32,551 bases of DNA from Phenylobacterium sp. CCH9-H3. Its GTDB lineage: Bacteria > Pseudomonadota > Alphaproteobacteria > Caulobacterales > Caulobacteraceae. Positions 15,103 to 23,481 of this stretch are shown piece by piece. The stretch's first letter is position 1; each line of letters opens with the position of its first letter. The notes under the pieces were generated by a model. It saw nothing but the letters and a program-made list of their open reading frames with translations. It was not told the origin of the DNA and made no database searches. Location: positions 1 to 32,551 of the forward strand of contig NZ_LSJI01000281.1 in the NCBI RefSeq assembly GCF_001557235.1. The letters run 5' to 3'. The position numbers were made by a program, and so were the translations under genes.

Positions 15103-15828
15103 ATGGCCAGGGTTGCGCTGGTCACGGGTGGAACCCGTGGCATCGGTCGGGCGATCGTCGAGCGCCTGAAGTCCGACGGGATGCTGGTGGCCGCGGGCTA
15201 CTCCGGCAATGACGAGGCCGCGGCCGAGTGCGCCAGGAGCCTTGGCGTCATGGTCGTGAAGGGCAACGTCGGCAACTTCATGGACTGCAAGCACGCCGTG
15301 GAGAAGGTCGGGGCCGAGCTGGGGCCGATCGACGTGCTGGTCAACAACGCCGGCATCACGCGCGACGGCGTGTTCCACAAGATGACCTCCGAGCAGTGGA
15401 GCGAGGTCATCCGCGTGAACATGGATTCGCTCTTCAACATGACCCGGCAGGTGATCGAGGGCATGCGCGACCGCGGCTGGGGCCGGATCATCAACATCTC
15501 CTCGATCAACGGCCAGAAGGGCCAGATCGGTCAGACCAACTATTCGGCCGCCAAGGCCGGCGTGATCGGCTTCACCAAGGCCCTGGCGCTGGAGAACGCG
15601 CGCAAGGGCGTCACGGTCAACTGCGTGGCGCCCGGCTACATCGACACCGAGATGGTCCAGGCCGTCCCGCCCAAGGTGCTGGAAGGCATTATCGCCCAGA
15701 TCCCGACCGGTCGCCTGGGTCGCGGCGATGAAATCGCCGATACCGTGTCCTTCCTGGCCGGTGAACAGGCCGGCTATGTGACCGGCACGACGCTTTCGCT
15801 GAACGGCGGTCAATACCTGGTCGGGTGA
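15103..15828 (+). CDS. phaB: Acetoacetyl-CoA reductase PhaB
   Basis: NADPH-linked short-chain dehydrogenase that reduces acetoacetyl-CoA to (R)-3-hydroxybutyryl-CoA, the monomer for PHA synthase. At 241 residues it is the normal size. It shows the Rossmann motif TGGTRGIG (8-15), NNAG (81-84), and the catalytic set S134, Y147 and K151 in SSINGQKGQIGQTNYSAAK. The segment VAPGYIDTEMV and the C-terminus GTTLSLNGGQYLVG are typical of PhaB rather than FabG. GGGAG upstream serves as the ribosome site. Co-transcription with phaA is likely from the 51-bp gap and the shared pathway. Confidence 0.94.
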   Translation: MARVALVTGGTRGIGRAIVERLKSDGMLVAAGYSGNDEAAAECARSLGVMVVKGNVGNFMDCKHAVEKVGAELGPIDVLVNNAGITRDGVFHKMTSEQWSEVIRVNMDSLFNMTRQVIEGMRDRGWGRIINISSINGQKGQIGQTNYSAAKAGVIGFTKALALENARKGVTVNCVAPGYIDTEMVQAVPPKVLEGIIAQIPTGRLGRGDEIADTVSFLAGEQAGYVTGTTLSLNGGQYLVG

Positions 15829-15883
15829 AGGTCACGGCGACGTCCAAAAAGCGCCCCGATCAACAGGCATCTGCTAGCTTGGC

Positions 15884-16645
15884 ATGACAGGTGAGCGGAC
15901 GGCGTCGAGGGGGGTGATCTGCGCGGCGGTGGTTGGCGTCGCCGCCCTGGCGTTCGCGCATTCGGCCGGCGCCGGGCCCGTGGACCGCCTGCGCGAGGGG
16001 CTGTTCAAGCATCGCGGCGCCGAGGCCTCGCGCCCGCAGATCGCCCGCTACGTGTCCGAGGAAGGCCGCGTCTTCATCCTGGACCGCACCCAGCCGGTCC
16101 CGATGCTCAAGTTCGAGGACAGTCCGGAAGTGTGGGCCCTGGCGCCCAATCCCGCGCCCCGGGGCGATGTCATCTACAAGAACGACCTGGGCGAGCCGGT
16201 CCTGCGGATCACGCGACTGGGCGGCTTCACCCTGTTCACAGACCAGCGCCCCAGCGGCGAGGCGGTGTCGCTGGCCGGTGGCGGCGCGCCGCTGCGCCTT
16301 GCGCCCATGAGCCCACAGGCGGTGTTCGAGCGAATGGCCCAGGCCTCGCTGCGCGCCAGCCGCGCGGCCCGCCGGCCGATGCTGTTCGAGGCCGAGGCCA
16401 CGCCAGCCTCTTCCGCCCTGATCGCCGACGCCGCCGTCGTGACCAGTGTGGCCATCATCCGGCTGTCGCAGCGCAAGGACGGCCGGGCGCTGCTCAGCCA
16501 GGTGAATCGCGTCCGCTTCCAGGAGGGCCGCAAGCCCCAGGCGACGCTGAAGAACGGCGTCCTGACCATCGTGGTCACCCCCGCCGAGGGCCTCGCCGGC
16601 CGGCCGTCGTCCGACCGCATCATCAAGGTCGCCCGCGGGCGGTGA
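15884..16645 (+). CDS. Secreted protein of unknown function (possibly DUF4908)
   Basis: A 253-residue protein with an N-terminal signal peptide (RGVICAAVVGVAALAFAHSAGA). The mature part opens with a basic segment (GPVDRLREGLFKHRG). A beta-rich region follows (ARYVSEEGRVFILDRTQPVPMLKFED, then GDVIYKNDLGEPVLRITRLGGFTLF), and the C-terminus is mixed alpha/beta (ALIADAAVVTSVAIIRLSQR). It resembles proteins of the Caulobacterales that I remember as DUF4908, but this assignment is from memory. No catalytic motif or lipobox is visible; a periplasmic location is inferred. There is no Shine-Dalgarno sequence: GCTAGCTT at 15873-15880 sits right before the ATG, so the mRNA may be leaderless. It faces gloB tail to tail. 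Confidence 0.75.
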   Translation: MTGERTASRGVICAAVVGVAALAFAHSAGAGPVDRLREGLFKHRGAEASRPQIARYVSEEGRVFILDRTQPVPMLKFEDSPEVWALAPNPAPRGDVIYKNDLGEPVLRITRLGGFTLFTDQRPSGEAVSLAGGGAPLRLAPMSPQAVFERMAQASLRASRAARRPMLFEAEATPASSALIADAAVVTSVAIIRLSQRKDGRALLSQVNRVRFQEGRKPQATLKNGVLTIVVTPAEGLAGRPSSDRIIKVARGR

Positions 16646-16667
16646 CCCGCGCCGCGATCCGCGCGCA

Positions 16668-17429
16668 TCAGCCCTTGAAGTTGTCCTTGGCCTCGCGGAC
16701 CGCGCCGAAGGCGAGGTGATCCGGCGCGCCGGCCGCCCCGACCTTGCCCGCCAGCAGCGGCGCGCGCAGGAACGGGTTCGTCGCCTTCTCGATACCGATG
16801 GTCGTCGGTACGGTCCACTCGTCGCGTTGGCGGGCCGCGAAGATCTCGTCCGCCCGCGCCTTCAGCGCCGGACTGTCGTCGACCGACAGCGCGAAGCGGG
16901 CGTTCGAGGCCGTGTATTCGTGCGCGCAGTAGACGGTGGTGTCGTCGGGCAGGGCGGCAAGCCGCTGCAGGCTGTCCCACATCTGCTCGGGCGTGCCCTC
17001 GAATAGCCGCCCGCAGCCCAGGGCGAACAGGGTGTCGCCCACGAAGGCGATCCGGTCGGCGGCGTCGAAATAGGCGATGTGGCCCAGGGTGTGGCCGCCG
17101 CTCTCGATCACCTGGAAGCGCGTTTCGCCCAGCTCCACGGTCTCGCCGCCGGCGACTTCGCGGTCCAAGGGGGCGATGCGCGTCACCTCGGCCGGCCCTA
17201 CGATGGCGCAGCCGGTGATGGCCTTGATGTCCATGTTCCCGCCGGCGTGGTCCGGGTGCCAGTGGGTGTTCAGGATCATGTCCAGGTCCCAGCCCAGCGT
17301 CTCCAGCTCGCGCAGGATCGCCGCGGCGTCGGGGGTGTCGATGCAGGCCGTCTTGCCGCTGGCCTCGTCGCGCACGAGGAAGCCATAATTGTCGGAGAGG
17401 CACGGAAACTGATGGACGGTCAGCGGCAT
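16668..17429 (-). CDS. gloB: Hydroxyacylglutathione hydrolase (glyoxalase II)
   Basis: Hydrolyses S-lactoylglutathione to lactate and glutathione, the second step of methylglyoxal detoxification. The 253-residue protein is a metallo-beta-lactamase-fold enzyme with THWHPDH at 55-61 holding metal ligands, GHTLGHIAYF, the bridging Asp in FVGDTLFALGCGRLFEG, and CAHEYTASNARFA. The C-terminal alpha-helical substrate domain contains the typical ATNPFLRA segment. It is divergent from a methyltransferase gene, an arrangement I recall as common in alphaproteobacteria. The start at 17429 begins with the usual MPLTVHQFPCLSDNYGFLV. Confidence 0.95.
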   Translation of the reverse strand: MPLTVHQFPCLSDNYGFLVRDEASGKTACIDTPDAAAILRELETLGWDLDMILNTHWHPDHAGGNMDIKAITGCAIVGPAEVTRIAPLDREVAGGETVELGETRFQVIESGGHTLGHIAYFDAADRIAFVGDTLFALGCGRLFEGTPEQMWDSLQRLAALPDDTTVYCAHEYTASNARFALSVDDSPALKARADEIFAARQRDEWTVPTTIGIEKATNPFLRAPLLAGKVGAAGAPDHLAFGAVREAKDNFKG

Positions 17430-17500
17430 GGCGAAACTCCCGATGGTCGCGCAACGATTTAGGCTGGTCGGCCGCTCCGGTCGAGCATAGCCATCCGCCC

Positions 17501-18289
17501 ATGCGCCGCGACGTGCTCGAGCTTCGCCAGTTCTACGCCTCCGACCTGGGGCGGGCGGCGCGCGCCATGGTGGAGCGCAAGCTCGCCGAGGCCTGGGGCG
17601 ACGTTTCGGGCCTGGACATCCTGGTGCAGGGGTATGCGACGCCGTTCGCCGCCGGCTTGCGGCCCCGGGCCCGCCGCGTCGTCGCCGCCATGCCGGCGCA
17701 GCAGGGCGTCGAGGTCTGGCCCATCGACGGGCGCAACCTGGCGACCCTGACCCCCGAGGACAGCCTGCCGTTCCCCAATGCGCTGTTCGATCGGATCCTG
17801 GTGGTCCACGGCCTGGAGGAAAGCGCCGACCCGGTCGGCTTCCTGCGCGAGGTCTGGCGCGTGCTGGCGCCTTCGGGCCGCGCCATCGTCACCGTGGCCT
17901 CGCGCAACGGCCTGTGGGCCAACACCGAGAAGACCCCCTTCGGCCACGGCCGCCCCTACAGCCGCAGCCAGCTGGCCGAGCTGCTGCGGGAGGCCGACCT
18001 GGAGCCGTCGGGCTGGACGCGCGCCCTCTACGTGCCCCCCGTCGGCTGGATGGCCCGCTGGGCGGAGGGGTTCGAACAGGCCGGCTCGCGCCTGTGGCCG
18101 GGCTTCGCCGGCCTGCTCCTGATGGAGGCGGTGAAGCAGACCTTCGCCGTGAAGCCCCAGGGTTCGCGCGTGCGGGTCCGCAATGCACGGCCCCTATTGG
18201 CCCCCGCGCCCGGGGCGGCGCCGGTTTCTCGGGCGCCTGACGCACCCATCCTGCGAGACCGCTTGGCGCCGCCCCGGCGAAGGTCTTAG
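17501..18289 (+). CDS. SAM-dependent methyltransferase next to gloB
   Basis: A 262-residue class-I methyltransferase. The SAM-binding region is somewhat degenerate: the first strand and loop read LDILVQGYATPFAAGL instead of a clear D-x-G-x-G, but the later motifs are good (LPFPNALFDRILVVHGLEESADPVGFLREVWRVLAPSGRAIVTV). The segments RNGLWANTEKTPFGHGRPYS and LEPSGWTRALYVPP are characteristic of the group encoded next to gloB in alphaproteobacteria. The substrate is unknown. The last 50 residues are Pro/Ala/Arg-rich and probably disordered. No Shine-Dalgarno sequence is visible upstream of the ATG. Confidence 0.85.
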   Translation: MRRDVLELRQFYASDLGRAARAMVERKLAEAWGDVSGLDILVQGYATPFAAGLRPRARRVVAAMPAQQGVEVWPIDGRNLATLTPEDSLPFPNALFDRILVVHGLEESADPVGFLREVWRVLAPSGRAIVTVASRNGLWANTEKTPFGHGRPYSRSQLAELLREADLEPSGWTRALYVPPVGWMARWAEGFEQAGSRLWPGFAGLLLMEAVKQTFAVKPQGSRVRVRNARPLLAPAPGAAPVSRAPDAPILRDRLAPPRRRS

Positions 18290-18330
18290 CTGTATCCAGG
18301 ATTCGAGTTCCATCGGAGGCGTCGGGGCGC

Positions 18331-18675
18331 ATGAAACTGATCATCGCGGTCATCAAGCCCAGCCGCCTGGACGCCGTGCTCGATGCGGTCACCGAGGCGG
18401 GCGCCTCCGGCCTCACGGTGACCGAGGTGCGCGGCTACGGCCGCCAGCGGGGCAAGACCGAGGTCTACCGCGGCGCCGAGTACGAGGTGAAGCTGCTGCC
18501 CAAGGTGAAGCTGGAGATCGCCGTGCCGTCCGACATCGTCGAGCCGGTGGTGGAGGCCATCCAGCAGGCGGCGAACACCAACAAGATCGGCGACGGCAAG
18601 ATCTTCGTCCTCGACCTGGAGCGGGCCCTGCGCATCCGCACGGGCGAAGAGGACGCCGCCGCCATCGCGGGCTGA
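18331..18675 (+). CDS. glnB: P-II nitrogen regulatory protein
   Basis: A trimeric signal protein that reads 2-oxoglutarate and ATP/ADP and, through uridylylation, nitrogen status; it controls glutamine synthetase adenylylation, NtrB or AmtB. Length is 114 residues. The T-loop is intact, with Y51 in YRGAEYEVK as the uridylylation site, and the nucleotide-binding KIGDGKIFVLDL and C-terminal RIRTGEEDAAAI are conserved. GGAGG at 18315-18319 is a strong ribosome site. It is not followed by amtB or glnA, so neither the GlnK nor the GlnB role is supported by neighbours; the symbol is provisional. Confidence 0.88.
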   Translation: MKLIIAVIKPSRLDAVLDAVTEAGASGLTVTEVRGYGRQRGKTEVYRGAEYEVKLLPKVKLEIAVPSDIVEPVVEAIQQAANTNKIGDGKIFVLDLERALRIRTGEEDAAAIAG

Positions 18676-18697
18676 CCGCCAACCTTCGGAGCCTCCC

Positions 18698-19447
18698 ATG
18701 AAGGCCGGGCTCCTCGCCGTCGCCATAACCGTCCTCGCCGCCTCGCCCGCCGCCGCGGCCGACCTGACCGCGGCCACGGCGGTGGAGGCCCTGGTGCGCC
18801 ACGTCTGCTTCAGCCGCACCTGGTGGGGCGACCCCTACGTGCGTCTCGGCCAGACGGTCACCGTCGATCTGCGGATCGAGGGACGGTTCGCCTATATGTG
18901 GAGCGAGGACATGCGCGCCGTTCCGCGCGTCCGCCGCTGGGCCGACAGCTATGCGGTGGCGGGCCGCTCGGCCGGGCCGGTCGTGGTCCAGCGATCGGGG
19001 TACAACATCGAGCTCTTGCGGGGCGACCCGGCCTACGAACGCGAGCGCCGCCGGGTCTATTCCGGCCAGCCCCAGCGGGTGCGCGTCGACCTGCCCGCAA
19101 CGTGCGAGCCCAGGTTCGACCCCGAGGGACCGGTGAAGGCCGAGATGAAGGCCCTGGTCGCCAGCAGCCTCTCCACCGCCCTCGCCACCTGGGGCCGCCG
19201 GCCCCCGCGTGGCGGGGTGCGGATGACCCTCGCCAACTTCAACACCGACTATCCCGAGACCTTCGCCTGGCGCCACGACACCGGCGAGGTGCTGCGCATC
19301 GGCCTGATCTCGGGCGACCCGATGAGCTACACCGGCGGCGCCTACAAGCGTTACGTGGTCACGCCAGTGGCCCGCGGCCCCGTGGCCATCCAGCTCCGCC
19401 GCCTCATCCAGCGCTACGGCGAGGCCCGGGTCGTGGCGGTGCGGTAG
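18698..19447 (+). CDS. Secreted protein of unknown function downstream of the P-II gene
   Basis: A 249-residue protein with a clean signal peptide (MKAGLLAVAITVLAASPAAAA) and likely cleavage near residue 21. The mature part has two cysteines (RHVCFSRTWW and LPATCEPRF), which could form one disulfide in the periplasm. It is rich in aromatic residues and Arg, with no catalytic motif or repeat that I recognise. It starts 22 bp after the P-II stop and is probably in the same transcript, but a secreted protein would not be a P-II target; the link may be incidental. Confidence 0.75.
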   Translation: MKAGLLAVAITVLAASPAAAADLTAATAVEALVRHVCFSRTWWGDPYVRLGQTVTVDLRIEGRFAYMWSEDMRAVPRVRRWADSYAVAGRSAGPVVVQRSGYNIELLRGDPAYERERRRVYSGQPQRVRVDLPATCEPRFDPEGPVKAEMKALVASSLSTALATWGRRPPRGGVRMTLANFNTDYPETFAWRHDTGEVLRIGLISGDPMSYTGGAYKRYVVTPVARGPVAIQLRRLIQRYGEARVVAVR

Positions 19448-19450
19448 CCG

Positions 19451-20635
19451 TCAGTCGGGGCGCCAAGGCGGCGCCGGGAACTCATCTCGCAGGCGCGCGA
19501 ACTCGGCGGGCCTCGGCCAGCGGTCCACGAAGTATCTTACCGGCACGTGGCCGGCCTCGATCTCGAACGGGCCGCACACCGCCTCGATATCCTCCCACCT
19601 GCGGAACGCGTGGGCCTGCAGGTCGGTGATTCCCAGATAGTCGGCGCGCGGCAACAGAGTGGGCACATCCTTGGTCCAGGTCGCCCAGGTGACGAGTTCA
19701 TCGCCGTCCCAGGTCGAATCCAGGGTGGCGATGAAGACCTCACGGTCGGCAGGTTCGTCGTTCAGGACGTCCTGCTGCTTGCCGTAGTCCCAGAGCTTCT
19801 GCTTGGCGGAGAGCGTGCGGACAGCGGCCAGCGCCGTATCGTCCGGCCTGAACGGCGACCATGCGCCGCGTTCGTAGATCAGCGGTGCGTAGGAGATGGG
19901 ACGGGACGCGTCGCGCATCTCCTCGTCCACGCAGGCCGCCATGGCGTTCAACGCATCGGCGTCGTCGCGCCCGGCGACGAGCACGCAGTACCGAGTGACC
20001 GCGATCGCCACCGGTGGCCCGCGAAGCTCGAGCTGGTCGAACAGGCGCGGCAACAAAAGGCGCGAGGCGTCATAGTAGTCGTCGAACCGCGAAACGTAGA
20101 AGCCGCCCTCTTCCCGCTCGAACCGGCACGGGCTTCGCGATTCCAGGTTCTCGATGGCGCAATCGAGCACCGCCTGGAAGGGTTGGTCCCAGGTGGCCAG
20201 ATCGTCCTCCGAAAGCACCCGCATGGAGGTCGGCTGGTCGATCGCCAACAACACGCCCAGAGGACCGGCGAGTGGAATTATCGCTGGCTGGAGCACTTGG
20301 TTACGCGCTTCCAAGGCGTAGTCGCAACGATTGCGCACCAGCGGCAGGATACGCTCGCGGACCGCCTCGAATTTCGGGAGCTCCTCGTCCATATCGAAGA
20401 CCGGCGCGATCACCAGGTCGAGAGCGGCGGCGCGCTCCTCCGGCGGATAGGTCAGCCAATCCGCGTAGCTGTTGTGCAGCTGGAGCGATCCAGCTTGAGG
20501 ACCCAGAAAGATGCAGAACTGCTTGCGGTCGTAGGTGAGGGCGTGAGGCCAGTTGCGCTCGCGCAGGCGCGCCATGACCTGTTCGGCGAAGTCGTCCTCG
20601 GGCCGCCGACGCTTGAGGAAATCGAAGAGCGCCAC
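19451..20635 (-). CDS. Uncharacterised protein, weakly like DUF1444
   Basis: A soluble 394-residue acidic protein without signal peptide. It begins MALFDFLKRRRPEDDFAEQVMARLRE, a pattern often seen in DUF1444-type (YtpQ) proteins, and has a middle segment LRGPPVAIAVTRYCVLVAGRDD that resembles the start of the second half of that family. This is a tentative match from memory. Base composition is lower in GC than its neighbours (36 of 60 bases in 20281-20340), and codon use is more relaxed, which suggests an accessory or acquired gene. It is convergent with the secreted-protein gene across only 3 bp. Confidence 0.7.
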   Translation of the reverse strand: MALFDFLKRRRPEDDFAEQVMARLRERNWPHALTYDRKQFCIFLGPQAGSLQLHNSYADWLTYPPEERAAALDLVIAPVFDMDEELPKFEAVRERILPLVRNRCDYALEARNQVLQPAIIPLAGPLGVLLAIDQPTSMRVLSEDDLATWDQPFQAVLDCAIENLESRSPCRFEREEGGFYVSRFDDYYDASRLLLPRLFDQLELRGPPVAIAVTRYCVLVAGRDDADALNAMAACVDEEMRDASRPISYAPLIYERGAWSPFRPDDTALAAVRTLSAKQKLWDYGKQQDVLNDEPADREVFIATLDSTWDGDELVTWATWTKDVPTLLPRADYLGITDLQAHAFRRWEDIEAVCGPFEIEAGHVPVRYFVDRWPRPAEFARLRDEFPAPPWRPD

Positions 20636-20690
20636 TTATCTCTTTCACAACTTGATGCCGTGAAAACAAAACGCGAACGAAGCTTGGCCG

Positions 20691-21410
20691 TCAAGCCTTC
20701 CGGCGGCGGCCCTTCTTCACTGGCGCCGCCTCTGCCTTCGGCGCCTCCAGCTCTCCGAACAGGTTCTGCTGCACGCGCACGGTCGCGGCCGCCTCCGGCT
20801 CGGCCTTGCGGCTCAGCAGGAACAGCGCCGTCTCGGCGCGCCAGTTCTCGATCGGCTGGCGCGGGTCGATGGGGCGGGCGGGACGGCCTTCGGCCAGGGC
20901 CGCGCAGGCGTCGATGCGCAGCTCCAGCTCGTCGCACAACACGGTGAAGTCGCGCAGGGTGCAGAGGTGGATGTTCGGCGTCGACCACCAGGGCTCGGGC
21001 AGGGCGCCGGTCTCGGGCATCCGGCCCCGCGACAGCAGCGCCCAGCGCACCTTCCAGTGGCCGAAGTTCGGGACCGACACCACCGCCTGGTCGGCGATCC
21101 GCAGCAGTTCGGACAGCACGTGCCGCGGCTCGCGCATCTGCTGCAGGGTCTTGGACAGGATGGCGTAGTCGAAGGCGCGGGTGGGGAAGTGGTCCAGGTC
21201 CCGGTCGCCGTCGCCCTGCACCACGGCGAGGCCCCGCGCCAAGCCCGCGGCCACGCCCTCGGGGCTGATCTCCAGGCCCTGGCCGTCGACGCCCTTCTCC
21301 CGGGTCAGCAGCTCCAGCAGCTCACCGTCCTCGCAGCCGATGTCGAGCACGCGGGCGCCGGGGCGGACCAGCTTCAGGATCTCGGCGAAATCCTCGCGGA
21401 TGGCAGTCAA
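20691..21410 (-). CDS. metW: Methionine biosynthesis protein MetW
   Basis: A 239-residue class-I methyltransferase-fold protein that partners MetX in many proteobacteria and is needed for its homoserine acyltransferase activity in some of them. Marks: [18 protein letters not shown] (SAM-binding motif), [48 protein letters not shown] and [15 protein letters not shown], all typical of MetW. The start is TTG at 21410, overlapping the metX stop as TTGA; GAGGG lies 5 bases upstream and the next residues (TAIREDF) fit the family N-terminus. A C-terminal tail of about 40 residues rich in Ala, Glu and Lys goes beyond the core. The overlap couples it to metX. Confidence 0.92.
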   Translation of the reverse strand: MTAIREDFAEILKLVRPGARVLDIGCEDGELLELLTREKGVDGQGLEISPEGVAAGLARGLAVVQGDGDRDLDHFPTRAFDYAILSKTLQQMREPRHVLSELLRIADQAVVSVPNFGHWKVRWALLSRGRMPETGALPEPWWSTPNIHLCTLRDFTVLCDELELRIDACAALAEGRPARPIDPRQPIENWRAETALFLLSRKAEPEAAATVRVQQNLFGELEAPKAEAAPVKKGRRRKA

Positions 21411-22564
21411 GGAAGCCCTCGCGCCTGAGCCTGCGCCGCCAGGAAGCCGCGCAGGGTCTGGTCCAGCAGCGGCTCGTCCAGGAAGAAGGCGTCGTGGCCC
21501 TTGTCGGTCTGGATCTCGGCGAAGCTGGCCCGGCAGCCGGCCCCGTTCAGCGCCCGCACGATGTCGCGGCTCTCCGGCGTCGGATACAGCCAGTCGGAGG
21601 AGAAGCTGAGCACGCAGAACTTCACGCGCCGCGCCTTCACGAACGCCTCGGCCAGCACCCCGCCGTACTGGGCGGCGAGGTCGAAATAGTCCAGCGCCCG
21701 GGTGATGTAGAGGTAGCTGTTGGCGTCGAAGCGATCGACGAAGCTGGTCCCCTGGTGGCGCAGGTAGCTCTCCACCTGGAAGTCGGCGTCGAAGCCCCAT
21801 GACAGGCCGTCGCGCTGCAGCTCGCGCCCGAACTTCCGCTGCAGGGCCGCCTCGGACAGATAGGTGATGTGCGCGGCCATCCGCGCCACGGCCAGCCCCT
21901 TCTCCGGCCGCACGCCGGCGGCGAGATAGGCGCCCTGATGCCAGTTGGGATCGGCCATGATCGCCTGGCGGCCCACCTCGTGGAAGGCGATGTTCTGGGC
22001 CGAGTGGCGCGCCGCCGCGGCGATCACCACGGCCGAGAACAGCTTCTCCGGATAGTCCGCCGCCCACTGCAGCACCTGCATCCCGCCCATGGACCCGCCG
22101 ATGGCCGCGAACAGGGTTTCGATCCCCAGGGCCTCGATCAGCATGGCCTGGGCGCGCACCATGTCGCCGATGGTGATCACCGGGAATTTCAGGCCGTACG
22201 GCGCGTTGGTCGCCGGATCCGTCGAGGCCGGTCCGGTGCTGCCCATGCAGCCGCCGATCACGTTGGTGCAGATGATGAAATGGCGCTCGGGATCCAGCAC
22301 CAGTCCGGGGCCTACGAAGCGGTCCCACCAGCCGGGCTTGCCCGTCACGGGGTGGGTGGAGGCCAGGTGCTGGTCGCCGGTCAGGGCGTGGCAGACCAGC
22401 ACGGCGTTGGACTTGTCCGCGTTCAGCCGGCCATAGGTCTTGTAGCCGATCTCCAGCGGAGCCAGCTTGGCGCCGGAATCCAGGCGCAGCGGCTGGCTCG
22501 CCGGGAACCGCCAGGTCCCGCCGCCGATCTCGATCCCCGCCGTGATGGGGGCCTGCGCCGTCAT
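21407..22564 (-). CDS. metX: Homoserine O-acyltransferase MetX
   Basis: Alpha/beta-hydrolase-fold enzyme that activates homoserine with an acyl-CoA at the entry to methionine synthesis. The 385-residue protein shows the nucleophile elbow GGSMGGMQ (S158), the acid in FSSDWLYP and the base in KGHDAFF. The N-terminal [26 protein letters not shown] and the segment [14 protein letters not shown] are family signatures. Whether it uses acetyl- or succinyl-CoA cannot be decided from these motifs; the O-succinylhomoserine-type MetZ in this window would favour succinyl, but MetX partners vary. No Shine-Dalgarno sequence is present, and the -35 box sits exactly 30-35 bases before the ATG. Confidence 0.94.
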   Translation of the reverse strand: MTAQAPITAGIEIGGGTWRFPASQPLRLDSGAKLAPLEIGYKTYGRLNADKSNAVLVCHALTGDQHLASTHPVTGKPGWWDRFVGPGLVLDPERHFIICTNVIGGCMGSTGPASTDPATNAPYGLKFPVITIGDMVRAQAMLIEALGIETLFAAIGGSMGGMQVLQWAADYPEKLFSAVVIAAAARHSAQNIAFHEVGRQAIMADPNWHQGAYLAAGVRPEKGLAVARMAAHITYLSEAALQRKFGRELQRDGLSWGFDADFQVESYLRHQGTSFVDRFDANSYLYITRALDYFDLAAQYGGVLAEAFVKARRVKFCVLSFSSDWLYPTPESRDIVRALNGAGCRASFAEIQTDKGHDAFFLDEPLLDQTLRGFLAAQAQARGLP

Positions 22565-22570
22565 GGCCGC

Positions 22571-22599
22571 GTTGGACCGTCTCGCCCGTGCGGTGTCAA
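22571..22599 (-). promoter_or_regulatory. Candidate metX promoter (leaderless mRNA)
   Basis: On the minus strand a perfect TTGACA (22599-22594) occupies -35 to -30 relative to the A of the metX ATG. The -10 (TCCAAC at 22576-22571) is poor. The geometry puts the transcription start on the start codon. I looked for a SAM-II riboswitch here and did not find its conserved segments. Confidence 0.45.
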
Positions 22600-22653
22600 T
22601 GGCTTGCAGCCCGGCGCGCCTAGGCTATGGAGGGTATGGGTAAGGGAGCGTCC

Positions 22654-23145
22654 ATGGATCGGCTGATCCTCCTGCGGCACGGCAAGGCCGAAGCTGATTC
22701 CGACAGCGGCGAGGATTTCGACCGGCGGCTGGCCCCGCGCGGCATCCGCGAGTCGGCGGAGATGGCCGCCCAGCTGGCCGACATGGGGTTCCGGCCGGAC
22801 GTGGCCCTGGTCTCGCCCGCGGCCCGCACCCGCGGCACGTGGGAGAGCGCCGGCCCGGCTTTCCCGGGCGCCGAGACCCGGCTGGACGACCAGCTCTACC
22901 ACGCCGATTCCGGCACGATCCGCCGCGCGGCGCAGGCGGCAGGCGAGACCTGCGCGACCGTCATGGTGGTGGGGCACAATCCGGGTCTGCAGGAACTGAC
23001 CATCCAGCTGCTGATCGAGGGCTCGGCCCCGGCCAGCCTGGTCGCCCGCGCCCAGCGCCACTTTCCCCCGGCGGCGGCGGCGGTGTTCCTGTTCGATTCG
23101 AACGGCCGCCCCCACTTCGACGGCCTGTTCTTCCCGGAGCGCTGA
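22654..23145 (+). CDS. sixA: SixA-type histidine phosphatase
   Basis: A 163-residue histidine phosphatase-superfamily protein of the short SixA type. The catalytic motif LLRHGKAE has H9 as the phosphohistidine, and the second His is H108 in VVGHNPGLQE; the Arg in SPAARTRGTWE completes the pocket. In E. coli SixA removes phosphate from the nitrogen phosphotransferase protein NPr, and a similar role is possible here. The ATG at 22654 has AAGGGAG at 22642-22648 in front of it; an ATG at 22627 in the same frame would add residues outside the fold. It is divergent from metX and leads a close same-strand run that reaches pyrD. Confidence 0.9.
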   Translation: MDRLILLRHGKAEADSDSGEDFDRRLAPRGIRESAEMAAQLADMGFRPDVALVSPAARTRGTWESAGPAFPGAETRLDDQLYHADSGTIRRAAQAAGETCATVMVVGHNPGLQELTIQLLIEGSAPASLVARAQRHFPPAAAAVFLFDSNGRPHFDGLFFPER

Positions 23146-23148
23146 GCG

Positions 23149-23481
23149 GTGCGCATCTACAAGATCCTGCCGCGCGCCGAGTGGAAGCTGGCGCAGACGG
23201 CCGGGCGCTTCGACGGCTCGGCGGTGGACCACCAGGACGGCTACATCCATTTCTCCACCGCCGACCAGGCGGCCGAGACTGCCCGGCGCCATTTCGCCGG
23301 CCAGTCCGATCTCGTCATCCTGGAGGTGGAGGCCGAGGATCTGGGCGAGGCGCTGCGCTGGGAGCCGTCGCGCGGCGGCGATCTCTTCCCGCACCTCTAC
23401 GGCCCCTTGTCCACGCCCGACGTGCTGCGCGTGCACGACGCTCCGCTGGACGCCGACGGCGTTCCGGTCACGCCGCGATGA
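23149..23481 (+). CDS. DUF952 family protein
   Basis: A 110-residue protein that matches DUF952 (PF06108) throughout: IYKILPRAEW at the start, DGYIHFSTADQAAETARRHF in the middle and LFPHLYGPL with LRVHDAPLD near the end. The conserved His and aromatic residues suggest a small pocket; no function is established for the family. The start codon is GTG at 23149, three bases after the sixA stop, and the stop overlaps the pyrD ATG as ATGA. The tight packing means its translation is coupled to sixA and pyrD. Confidence 0.9.
   Translation: MRIYKILPRAEWKLAQTAGRFDGSAVDHQDGYIHFSTADQAAETARRHFAGQSDLVILEVEAEDLGEALRWEPSRGGDLFPHLYGPLSTPDVLRVHDAPLDADGVPVTPR

Noticed and set aside
20691..22328. A single 545-codon frame joining the metX region and metW
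   Set aside because: The part above 21410 is a shadow of metX, which is encoded in another frame with full family similarity. MetW starts at the TTG at 21410.
22565..22653. SAM-II riboswitch upstream of metX
   Set aside because: The conserved SAM-II loop and pseudoknot segments are not present, and the promoter position leaves no room for a leader.
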